Shown: one piece after another, positions 1 through 7,016 of the stretch
Layout of the letters: each line of letters starts with the position of its first letter
Position numbering within the stretch: the first letter of the stretch is position 1
Origin: Candidatus Brocadia sp.
GTDB taxonomy: Bacteria > Planctomycetota > Brocadiia > Brocadiales > Brocadiaceae
NCBI GenBank assembly: GCA_030837935.1
Contig: JAUQXU010000491.1
Location: forward strand, 1-12,051
Length of the DNA stretch: 12,051 nt
Reading direction: 5' to 3'
Program-made: the position numbers and the translations under genes
Notes under the pieces: generated by a model
Seen by the model: the letters and a program-made list of their open reading frames with translations, nothing else
Databases searched by the model: none
Told to the model about the DNA's origin: nothing

Positions 1-708
1 TTGAAGGGAGGAGGCATTGACCTCCGATTCCTTCCCTTCCGGTGATAGTAACCGTGCCTTATCGGCTTGTAATTTTACCAATTTCTGGAGTGCATGACTT
101 GCCCTGCCCTTTACCCGCTCTTCCAGATACTTTCCGATGCGGATAAAGGCAATCAACATCACTGCCGTCTCGAAGAATGCATGGCCTGACGTATCGAAGG
201 CGCCGAAGACCGCGAATATACTGTAAACGTAAGCAGACAGGACACCCATCGAAACCAGTACGTCCATGTTGGCAAAGAGATTCCTGATAGACTTATAGGC
301 GCTTATGAAGAAATCCATGCCCGGTCCCAGCATGGTTACCGTAGCAACGATCAACATTATATAAGGCATAGAGTTGTGTATTGAGGCTGGCATGGGTGCA
401 TACATCAGTACCATCATAGCGACGGAGGCTATGGTGCTCAGGATAAGCCATCCCATCTGGGTGGATGCCTGAGAGGTTTGATCCAGTCGAGCCCGTTCTT
501 TGGCGGTGTAGCCAATCTCTTTCACATACTTCGTGATTTGGGTCTTATTTGTAATATCGGCATCGTAGGTCACGATTCCTGTTGCACGGGAAAAATTAAT
601 CCGTGCTGACTTAATTCCTTGTAAATCCTTCAGTCTTCTTTCAATCGTCATGGCACAATTGACACAGTGCATGCCGATAATATCAAATTTTATCGTCTGT
701 TCAGTCAT
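1..708 (-). CDS. copA: Copper-type heavy-metal P-type ATPase, N-terminal part (cut by window edge)
   Basis: An open frame of 236 codons runs from an ATG at 708 to the window edge without a stop. Residues 12-18 read GMHCVNC, the metal-binding CxxC loop of a heavy-metal-associated domain (about residues 5-70). Four hydrophobic segments follow at about 86-104, 114-138, 149-170 and 177-194. The NMDVLVSMG stretch (147-155) and the FFETAVML...IGKYLEERVKG stretch (178-201) are typical of the first transmembrane helices of copper-exporting P1B ATPases. The frame ends at the beginning of the actuator domain. Family knowledge: the protein pumps Cu(I), or a related soft metal, out of the cytoplasm using ATP through an aspartyl-phosphate intermediate. 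The CPC ion-binding motif and the DKTGT phosphorylation site lie outside the window, so metal specificity is inferred from the NMD motif. Only one metal-binding domain is present. No strong Shine-Dalgarno is visible; GGAA lies about 14 bases before the start. Confidence 0.9.
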   Translation of the reverse strand, partial: MTEQTIKFDIIGMHCVNCAMTIERRLKDLQGIKSARINFSRATGIVTYDADITNKTQITKYVKEIGYTAKERARLDQTSQASTQMGWLILSTIASVAMMVLMYAPMPASIHNSMPYIMLIVATVTMLGPGMDFFISAYKSIRNLFANMDVLVSMGVLSAYVYSIFAVFGAFDTSGHAFFETAVMLIAFIRIGKYLEERVKGRASHALQKLVKLQADKARLLSPEGKESEVNASSLQ

Positions 709-735
709 TGTAACAATGTTTTTTTCCGTATAAAG

Positions 736-761
736 TAGGGGCGTATTGCAATACGCCCCTA
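736..761. repeat. Perfect 26-bp palindrome with GTAGGGGCG head
   Basis: The bases form a perfect inverted repeat centred between 748 and 749 (TATTG|CAATA core, flanked by AGGGGCG and CGCCCCT). A bulged continuation (AAAG 732-735 against CTTT 764-767) lengthens the stem. It lies 28 bases upstream of the ATPase start. There is no T tract on the correct side for termination in either direction. It shares the GTAGGGGCG head with the sequence at 6489-6506 on the opposite strand, which points to a dispersed REP-like or MITE-like repeat. An operator for the ATPase gene is the alternative. Confidence 0.7.
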
Positions 762-835
762 TACTTTCCCCCAATTAAAGCATATCCTTCGTGACTAAAT
801 ATTTCAAGCTTTCCTTTATAATTCTTTGTTTTTCC

Positions 836-865
836 TTGACAGCCTATCCCCATGAGTGGAATAAT
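836..865 (+). promoter_or_regulatory. Sigma70-like promoter for the methyltransferase/PIN unit
   Basis: A perfect TTGACA (836-841) is followed after 18 bases by AATAAT (860-865), which matches TATAAT at five of six positions. A start near 872 would give a leader of about 30 bases before the ATG at 902. This suggests the two-gene unit is transcribed independently of the divergent ATPase gene. It is based on pattern matching only. Confidence 0.55.
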
Positions 866-901
866 CCCCTATTACACTGAACTAAACCGAGATAAGTATT
901 T

Positions 902-3466
902 ATGGAGGGTAAAGTATATAATGATGAACTTTTCTATGAAAATCTTTCATGTAACCACAGTATCATGGCAGATAAGATTATAAGCCAGATAGAGAATGCA
1001 TTTATAAGAATAGGCTATAGACAAAATTTAATACAGAAGGATTATAAATATGTTGATTTGTTTTCCCCCGATATGCCTGTTCGTACTGTTGGGTGCGCCA
1101 TTTTTGGCCAAGAACCTTTTGACTACCGTTCTGCCTGTTTTGGTATTCAAATGGCCGAACTCAATCGTTCGACAGATATTATTGTCAATGAATTAAAAGC
1201 GTTTGGAGCGCCACAAATATTTATTATCAACAACGGCAAAACCGAACGATGGGCTATTACTGAAAGAGAACCGGTTCTTAAAGGCAAGTATGAAACTGCC
1301 AGTTTGCATGATGTTATTGCCGAAAACTGCAAAGACTGGGAACCCCAGGCCATCATGCGGGCTAAATCTGGATTTATCCGACCCGGTCCCCGCCAGTTAG
1401 ATTTTATTGATATTGGATTACTTCCTGCCTTAGATTATGAAGCTTCCCAAAAAATAGACCACTTGCTTCGGACTGTACTTAATTATGCTGAAGAGGACTT
1501 TCGAGAACGAGGCTTACCATTTGATGCACCTGCGGTTTTTCAAGTTGTCTTTAGTCTTTTGGCAGCAAAAGTGCTTAAAGATCGCAATACTCCCCATTCG
1601 AAGGGTATTGATTTCTCCATTCCACACACAGCATTAAAGGCAGTATATGACCAATACGGTTTTTCTTTAACCGCCCCTGCTTCAAAAATTCCAAAGTTAA
1701 CACTGGAATCCATATCAAAAAGATTTGGGAAAAGTTTCTCGTTGCACAACATATCGGTTGATACCCTTACGTATATATATGAAAATTCATTTGTTTCACC
1801 GAAAAGTCGTAAGGAACTTGGAATTCATAGTACACCATCCTATGTTGCAGATTACATTCTTTCGCAAATTCCGCTAGAGGATCTGCAAAGGCATCAGTGG
1901 CATGTCACAGACCCTATGTGTGGACATGGCATCTTTCTTATTGCTGCAATGAGAAGGATAAAGAGTCTATTGCCAGGCAACTGGAGTAGCAAGCAACGAC
2001 ATACATTTTTCGTCAACCATTTACATGGCTTCGAGATTGACCCCTTTTCAGTTGAAGTTGCTCGCATGTGTCTCATGTTAGCTGATTTTCCTGAGTCAAA
2101 TGGTTGGGACTTAAAAATACAAGATATATTTGCTGATAAAGTACTCGAAAATAGTATGACCAAAACCATGATACTTATAGGCAACCCGCCTTTTGAAAGT
2201 ATCAGAGGTAGAAGGCCAGGAATTCCAAAGCCCGTCGAATTTTTACGGAGAACACTTCCAGTTTTACCAAATAATGCATTAATTGGTCTTGTTTTACCAC
2301 GTACTTTTGTAGATGGTGCTGTCTATAGAAATGAACGAAATGTGTTTCTCAATAATTTTGAGATAATTTCTCTTACGTGCCTTCCTGACCGTGTTTTTTT
2401 GCATTCAGATGCAGAAACAGCTGTTATTGTTGCTAGAAAACAACAGGCACGAAACAAGTGGAATGTATTGTATAGAGAAGTTGGAGACAGCGAACGTGAT
2501 GATTTCCGTATACGACATCGTGCTACATGGGAAGATAAAGTTCCACAATCTTATTTCAAAGATAAAATGCATGGCCGTGTTATCGTTCCCCTGTTGCGTG
2601 AAATCTGGGAACGGTTAGAGGGATATACCCATCTTGGTGAAATTGCAGACATCCGCAAAGGTGTTGGATATAAATTAAACTTAGGGAAAAAACTAAATGA
2701 AATAATTCAATTAACTCCATTTCCAGGTTCAAAACCAGGTATAGCGAATGTAACAAATGGATTTAAGCAATTTGTTGCTGAGGATACTGTTTATATGTCT
2801 ATTGAAAAACAGTATCAAATACTTGAAACGTCTATAGCATGGAAATTGCCATGGGATAAACCAAAAATAGTTGTTCCTGCTTCGCGAATTTCAAGAGGAC
2901 CATGGCGATACGCTGCTGCAATCGACAAGAATGGTCGTATTGTGAGTAGAAGATTTTACACTATATGGCCAAAGTCTAATACTTTTGAGGTTGAGATTCT
3001 AACTGCATTATTGAATTCACCAATCGCGGAAGTGTTTACTTATTCGCAGAGCTTTCAGAGGGACATCCCGAAACGTGTTTACGCATTAATACCTATTCCA
3101 GAAATATCTTCTAAGAACAAACAATTCATTAACTCACTGGTAAGCCATTACTTAAAAGTGGTGAAAAAGTATCCTATAGAAGCTAAAAAGACTCTATTTC
3201 AAATTGATGCGGAGGTATTAAGGTTATATGGACTTCCGCCACGATTAGAACGTCAGCTTTTAGATATTTTTTGGGGACACCAACGCCCTGTACCTTTTGA
3301 TTTTAAAGGATATATTCCCCCTGAAATTAATGCATGGATTCCCCTTCATATTTACATATCAGAGCAATTTAATAATGCTACACCTGATAAGATTATGGAA
3401 CGAATTCCAATTATCCGTGATACTGAATTTATAGATTATCTTAAAAAACTTGGAACAGAAGAATAA
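902..3466 (+). CDS. N6-adenine DNA methyltransferase with C-terminal specificity-like region
   Basis: This 854-residue protein carries the SAM-binding motif I variant DPMCGHG (337-343), an acidic motif LHGFEIDP at about 378-385, and the catalytic motif NPPF (428-431) of gamma-type N6-adenine methyltransferases. The preceding stretch YIYENSF...ELGIHSTPSYVADYI (about 296-325) matches the YEN/HSTP lead-in of large Type IIG-like and BREX-like methylases. LGEIADIRKGVGYK (578-591) resembles the start of a target-recognition (HsdS-like) region. Residues 1-150 form a separate domain in which I see no convincing PD-(D/E)xK nuclease motif, so the protein looks like a modification enzyme only. Predicted role: methylation of adenine in a specific DNA sequence. 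The start is fixed by an in-frame stop at 893-895; the Shine-Dalgarno is weak. The next gene begins at the base after its stop codon. Base use looks more AT-rich than in tex, which suggests acquisition. It is not a recognised PglX or HsdM. Confidence 0.88.
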   Translation: MEGKVYNDELFYENLSCNHSIMADKIISQIENAFIRIGYRQNLIQKDYKYVDLFSPDMPVRTVGCAIFGQEPFDYRSACFGIQMAELNRSTDIIVNELKAFGAPQIFIINNGKTERWAITEREPVLKGKYETASLHDVIAENCKDWEPQAIMRAKSGFIRPGPRQLDFIDIGLLPALDYEASQKIDHLLRTVLNYAEEDFRERGLPFDAPAVFQVVFSLLAAKVLKDRNTPHSKGIDFSIPHTALKAVYDQYGFSLTAPASKIPKLTLESISKRFGKSFSLHNISVDTLTYIYENSFVSPKSRKELGIHSTPSYVADYILSQIPLEDLQRHQWHVTDPMCGHGIFLIAAMRRIKSLLPGNWSSKQRHTFFVNHLHGFEIDPFSVEVARMCLMLADFPESNGWDLKIQDIFADKVLENSMTKTMILIGNPPFESIRGRRPGIPKPVEFLRRTLPVLPNNALIGLVLPRTFVDGAVYRNERNVFLNNFEIISLTCLPDRVFLHSDAETAVIVARKQQARNKWNVLYREVGDSERDDFRIRHRATWEDKVPQSYFKDKMHGRVIVPLLREIWERLEGYTHLGEIADIRKGVGYKLNLGKKLNEIIQLTPFPGSKPGIANVTNGFKQFVAEDTVYMSIEKQYQILETSIAWKLPWDKPKIVVPASRISRGPWRYAAAIDKNGRIVSRRFYTIWPKSNTFEVEILTALLNSPIAEVFTYSQSFQRDIPKRVYALIPIPEISSKNKQFINSLVSHYLKVVKKYPIEAKKTLFQIDAEVLRLYGLPPRLERQLLDIFWGHQRPVPFDFKGYIPPEINAWIPLHIYISEQFNNATPDKIMERIPIIRDTEFIDYLKKLGTEE

Positions 3467-3997
3467 GTGAAACAGGATTACTATCTTCTTGATACAAATA
3501 TTCTTGGCTATCTTGCTGAACTACAAGTAGGCGTAAATAGTCCTGAATGCAAAGCCTTAGAAAAACATTGGCATGGATTACCGCGACCACAAAACATAAG
3601 AATTTTTCTATGCCCCATAACCATTGGCGAGGTTGAATATGGGCTTCGTGTTGGTCCTTATGATAGACCAGAACAACATGAGCAAGCTCGTCAAATATTA
3701 TCTGCATTTCCTGTTTTTGACATAAATATCAATATAGCACGTGACTGTTATGCCGACCTTCGTGCAAAACTCTTTGATAAATATGCTCCAAGAGATCGAA
3801 AAGGAAAAAGTTGCAATAAGAGGATAAGAGAATGGCGAGATCCTACTACTGATAAGGAATTGCAGATGGATGAGAACGATCTTTGGATTGCTGCTGTGGC
3901 AATGGCGCACAATCTTGTGCTTGTTACTCACGACAAAATGAATGCAATAAAAAGCATAACTGGTTCAGATTTACGATTTGAAGATTGGTTAACGTAA
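3467..3997 (+). CDS. PIN-domain nuclease, VapC-like
   Basis: This 176-residue protein has the four acidic positions of a PIN ribonuclease: D9 in LLDTNI, E55 in TIGEVEYG, D138 in ENDLWIAAVA and D156 in LVTHD. Family knowledge: VapC toxins cleave RNA, often tRNA or rRNA, with Mg2+. It is longer than the usual 130-140 residues because a basic segment (about 102-135, rich in R and K, including RDRKGK and NKRIREW) is inserted before the third acidic residue. The start is a GTG directly abutting the TAA of the methyltransferase gene, with GAAG inside the upstream gene as a possible ribosome site, so translation is probably coupled. No VapB-like antitoxin gene is found before or after it. The partner is the methyltransferase, so it may be an effector controlled by that enzyme. 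Fold confidence is high; the biological role is inferred. Confidence 0.85.
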   Translation: MKQDYYLLDTNILGYLAELQVGVNSPECKALEKHWHGLPRPQNIRIFLCPITIGEVEYGLRVGPYDRPEQHEQARQILSAFPVFDININIARDCYADLRAKLFDKYAPRDRKGKSCNKRIREWRDPTTDKELQMDENDLWIAAVAMAHNLVLVTHDKMNAIKSITGSDLRFEDWLT

Positions 3998-4268
3998 TGG
4001 ATGAGGTTGGCATTTTTGATGACTCAAATATCTACATACTTTAAATAAAGAGATATTGAAAGATTACCCTTGCAAACTTTACAAGGGTGGGATGGATTTT
4101 AGTGCTTACCGTTCTATATAGCTATTGAAATGCTTACCATTTATAAGCATGTATTGCATTAAAAGTCAATTATCTAATTATGTGTATCTTTTGTATTAGA
4201 ATATAACTTATGCCCTTAGCTCCATTACAGGACATGCACAGATATTTTTTTTCAAAAAAACTACCTTG
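3998..4268. other. Convergent AT-rich intergenic region with two small hairpins
   Basis: This lies between the 3' ends of the PIN gene and tex. ACCCTTG (4066-4072) pairs perfectly with CAAGGGT (4082-4088) around a 9-base loop. ATGCTTA (4130-4136) pairs perfectly with TAAGCAT (4144-4150) around a 7-base loop. Neither is followed by a clear T tract, so they are weak terminator candidates. At 4246-4261 an A/T run pairs TTTTTTT with AAAAAAA just past the tex stop. No gene is seen. Confidence 0.5.
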
Positions 4269-6410
4269 TTATGCCTCCGGTTGTTTTTTTAAGGAAAGGG
4301 AGATTCTCTTCCTTTTCAAATCAACATCCAGTACAGAGACAGTCACTTTTTGATGAACTTTCACCACGTCGTTTGGATTTTTCACAAAGCGATCTGCAAG
4401 CTGACTTATGTGCACCAATCCATCCTGGTGAACCCCGATATCGACAAAGGCGCCAAACGCTGTTATGTTGGTCACAACCCCAGGGAGTTTCATGCCTGGC
4501 GCAACATCCTCAAGTTTTTCCACCCCCTTGGTAAAACTAAATGCTTCGAACTTCTCGCGTGGGTCACGACCTGGTTTTGCTAATTCCTTCACGATGTCAT
4601 TGAGCGTAGGCAAACCTACTGAGTCTTTCACATATTTTGTGAGGTCTATCCTGTTCCGGAGATTTTCGTCTCGCATTAAATCAAGGATTGAGCATCCACC
4701 GTCTTGTGCCATGGCATTTACGATGTGATAGCTTTCGGGATGGACGGCGCTTCTATCAAGAGGGTTTTCTCCGTCGCCGATGCGCAGGAAGCCTGCCGCT
4801 TGTTCAAAGGCCCTTGGCCCCAATTTACTTACCTTTTTCAGGTCCTCTCTGGACCGGAAAGGGCCATGTTCGTTCCGATATTCAACGATGTTTTTTCCCA
4901 GTTGTGGCCCCAAGCCAGACACATACATAAGCAGTTGCTTGCTGGCCGTGTTGACCTCAACACCAACAAGATTTACACAACTGATAACTACGTCATCCAG
5001 ACTGCGTTTCAAGACTCCCTGATCCACATCATGCTGGTATTGCCCAACACCAATGGACTTTGGTTCTATCTTTACCAACTCTGCCAGGGGGTCCATAAGC
5101 CGTCTGCCAATGGATACAGCTCCACGCACCGTCACGTCCTGGTCAGGAAATTCTTCACGGGCCACATCTGATGCGGAATAAACAGAGGCGCCGCTCTCGT
5201 TTACCATTACTATTTGAATCCTGTCGGGCAGATTGAGCTTTCTTACAAAGGCCTCGGTTTCTCTTCCAGCGGTGCCGTTTCCTATTGCAACAGTCTCCAC
5301 GTCAAATCTTTCACAGAGGCTTGTAATCTTCGCTGCTGCTTCCGAAGCGCTGTCTTCAGACTGATGGGGATATATGGTCTCGGTATGCAGCAGTTTTCCC
5401 TGTCTGTCCATGCAAACCACCTTACATCCCGTACGAAATCCAGGGTCGATGGCAAGAACGTTTTTTTGCCCCAACGGAGGAGCTAGCAGAAGTTGCCGGA
5501 GATTTGCAGCAAAGACCCTGATTGCTTCTTCATCCGCTCTTTTCTTTGTCTCCAGGCGTACCTCCGTTTCCATTGATATGGACAGAAGTCTTTTGTAGCT
5601 GTTATGTACTGCCATTTTAACGTGCTGGGCGGCTGCCCCGTTTCCTTTCACAAAGAGCGATTCAAGGATAGCGATGGCATCTTCTTCAGGAGGAGTTACC
5701 CGCAGGCTCAAAAATCCTTCTTTTTCTCCGCGCCTCATCGCTAAAATTCTGTGGGATGGGGCTGTTGATACAGACTCTTCCCAATCAAAATAATCCTTGT
5801 ACTTCATACCTTCCTCTTCCTTACCCGAAATTACCTTTGTCCTGAAGACGCCTTGTGTCATAAAGAGTTCACGGATTTTTGCCCGGGAATTTTGATCTTC
5901 ACTGACCCATTCAGCTATTATGTCACGAGCCCCTCCAAGGGCATCCTCAACAGAATTAACCCCCTTTTCCGCATTCACAAAGGCCTCTGACACAGCACAA
6001 GGATCGATATCGTCCTGGATGAAAATACGCTGGGCCAAAGGTTCTAACCCTTTTTCTCTGGCTATGATTGCCCTGGTGCGGCGTTTTGGCCGATAGGGCA
6101 GATAGATGTCCTCAAGTACCGTCATCGTCTCTGCTGCATGGATTTTCTCCTTCAGTTCATCGGTAAGTTGTCCCCGCTCCTCCAGCGATTTAAGAATAGC
6201 TTCACGCCGTTTATCCAGTTCTCTGAGCTGATCGAGCCGATCACGTACCGTTGTAATGGCAACCTCATCCAGCGAACCCGTGGCTTCCTTTCTGTATCGG
6301 GCAATGAAGGGCACGGTAGCGCCTTCCTCAAGGAGTACAACAGTTGCCTGTACTTGTTTTGTTGTTAGATTGAGTTCTTCACTAATCTTTGAAATATGTC
6401 CATTACTCAT
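4269..6410 (-). CDS. tex: Tex family RNA-binding transcription accessory protein
   Basis: This 713-residue protein aligns along its length with the Tex pattern. An N-terminal helical Tex domain (about 1-200) contains VPFIARYRKEATGSLDE and EDIYLPYRPKRRTRA. A YqgF/RNase H-like fold starts at VLAIDPGFRTGCK (318-330). GQYQHDVDQ (456-464) is followed by a helix-hairpin-helix region (about 495-545, YVSGLGPQLGKNIVEYR). A C-terminal S1 RNA-binding domain spans about 638-707, with AFGAFVDIG and DGLVHISQL. Family knowledge: Tex is a conserved cytoplasmic nucleic-acid-binding protein linked to transcription and to expression of some toxin genes; its exact action is not settled. The size is close to the family norm, slightly short. 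The ATG at 6408-6410 is preceded by TAAGGAGA (AAGGAG at 6419-6424) at good spacing. It is transcribed alone, convergent with the PIN gene. Confidence 0.96.
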   Translation of the reverse strand: MSNGHISKISEELNLTTKQVQATVVLLEEGATVPFIARYRKEATGSLDEVAITTVRDRLDQLRELDKRREAILKSLEERGQLTDELKEKIHAAETMTVLEDIYLPYRPKRRTRAIIAREKGLEPLAQRIFIQDDIDPCAVSEAFVNAEKGVNSVEDALGGARDIIAEWVSEDQNSRAKIRELFMTQGVFRTKVISGKEEEGMKYKDYFDWEESVSTAPSHRILAMRRGEKEGFLSLRVTPPEEDAIAILESLFVKGNGAAAQHVKMAVHNSYKRLLSISMETEVRLETKKRADEEAIRVFAANLRQLLLAPPLGQKNVLAIDPGFRTGCKVVCMDRQGKLLHTETIYPHQSEDSASEAAAKITSLCERFDVETVAIGNGTAGRETEAFVRKLNLPDRIQIVMVNESGASVYSASDVAREEFPDQDVTVRGAVSIGRRLMDPLAELVKIEPKSIGVGQYQHDVDQGVLKRSLDDVVISCVNLVGVEVNTASKQLLMYVSGLGPQLGKNIVEYRNEHGPFRSREDLKKVSKLGPRAFEQAAGFLRIGDGENPLDRSAVHPESYHIVNAMAQDGGCSILDLMRDENLRNRIDLTKYVKDSVGLPTLNDIVKELAKPGRDPREKFEAFSFTKGVEKLEDVAPGMKLPGVVTNITAFGAFVDIGVHQDGLVHISQLADRFVKNPNDVVKVHQKVTVSVLDVDLKRKRISLSLKKQPEA

Positions 6411-6444
6411 AACATCGTCTCCTTAGTGCTCATCCGTTGCTTGT

Positions 6445-6475
6445 ATTATTGAAGAAGCTGTCCTGACCTTGTCAA
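6445..6475 (-). promoter_or_regulatory. Probable tex promoter
   Basis: On the minus strand TTGACA (6470-6475) is followed by AATAAT (6445-6450) at a long 19-base spacing, or by TCAATA at 17 bases. Transcription would start near 6438, just upstream of the tex Shine-Dalgarno. The box sequences resemble the promoter at 836-865. Confidence 0.45.
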
Positions 6476-6488
6476 AACTATATGAGAT

Positions 6489-6506
6489 CAAATGCTTCGC
6501 CCCTAC
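6489..6506 (-). repeat. Half-copy of the GTAGGGGCG repeat
   Basis: The minus strand reads GTAGGGGCGAAGCATTTG. Its first nine bases equal those of the palindrome at 736-761, but the right half of the inverted repeat is absent. It lies about 14 bases upstream of the tex -35 box, so it looks like a decayed or partial dispersed repeat rather than a site with a clear role. Confidence 0.5.
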
Positions 6507-6734
6507 CATAACAAAACACAGTGATATTTTCAAAAAACTACCTGGAAGAAAAATACCAAAAATTGTTCATGCTGTCCATAAATAATGCGTTATCGTGGTG
6601 GCGAATTTGCATTACAATCTTAACACATATTCAGTATTTTTAAATTATTTACTATAAATTATTTTTTGATTTGCCGATACTATTTATTAACGAAGAGTTA
6701 CATGATCTAAGAATAGACATTTTCACGCATGTTT

Positions 6735-6782
6735 GCAGGATCCAACTCCTGCGGCGATTCTTGCCAATGAGAGTTGTATCCT
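6735..6782 (+). promoter_or_regulatory. Foldable leader element with two mutually exclusive hairpins
   Basis: AGGAT (6737-6741) and CAACTC (6743-6748) pair with GAGTTG (6771-6776) and ATCCT (6778-6782) across one mismatch, enclosing GGC/GCC (6753-6755 with 6763-6765). Alternatively GCAGGA (6735-6740) pairs with TCCTGC (6747-6752); this uses the same left arm and so excludes the first fold. It lies 235 bases before the chemoreceptor start. No known riboswitch class matches. It may be a regulatory RNA element if the promoter lies upstream of it, or a chance fold. Confidence 0.3.
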
Positions 6783-7016
6783 ACCTCCTTGCCTTCATGA
6801 AATTTTAATCTCCATTCATGCGGCTATACCAACATAATTGTTTTGTTAAAGGTATTTCTTTTTACTGTACCTCTCGTCACTTCCATCGAAAGATGGGTGA
6901 TGTTACTGTCTTCCTTCCTCTTGTAAAATACGGGCAAAGGAAGTGAAAATTTATTTTTGTGAATAAAAGGTTCAGTATAAAGTTCAAATATTTCTCACAA
7001 TAGGAGATAATACCTT

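Larger units (their letters stand above)
6411..7016. other. 606-base divergent intergenic region between tex and the chemoreceptor
   Basis: No credible gene is present. It holds the tex promoter and ribosome site (6419-6475), a half repeat (6489-6506), a very AT-rich tract at about 6630-6690 that could carry promoter or upstream elements, and a foldable element at 6735-6782. A small hairpin with a GAAA tetraloop (CCATC/GATGG) lies near 6884-6900. The chemoreceptor Shine-Dalgarno (AGGAG, 7002-7006) is at the right end. TATAAA at 6976-6981 is a possible -10, but no good -35 matches it. Confidence 0.5.

Noticed and set aside
736..761. Intrinsic terminator at the palindrome upstream of the ATPase gene
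   Set aside because: No T tract follows the stem in either direction that matches a gene end; both flanking genes start here and run away from it.
3998..4268. Missing antitoxin gene downstream of the PIN gene
   Set aside because: No open frame of VapB-like size with a ribosome site is present on either strand; the region is AT-rich and full of stops.
4271..5598. Several plus-strand open frames opposite tex, the longest 155 codons at 4704-5171
   Set aside because: They lie wholly antisense to an unmistakable Tex protein, have no domain-like sequence or good ribosome sites, and are shadows of the tex codon pattern.
6595..6625. Sigma54-like promoter in the TGGCGAATTTGCA stretch
   Set aside because: The spacing between GG and GC is 7 bases instead of the required 10.
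6860..6930. Possible cyclic-di-GMP-I riboswitch, suggested by a CCATC-GAAA-GATGG hairpin before a chemoreceptor
   Set aside because: The downstream ACGCAAAGCC and GGUAGGUAGC-like segments that define the class are missing.
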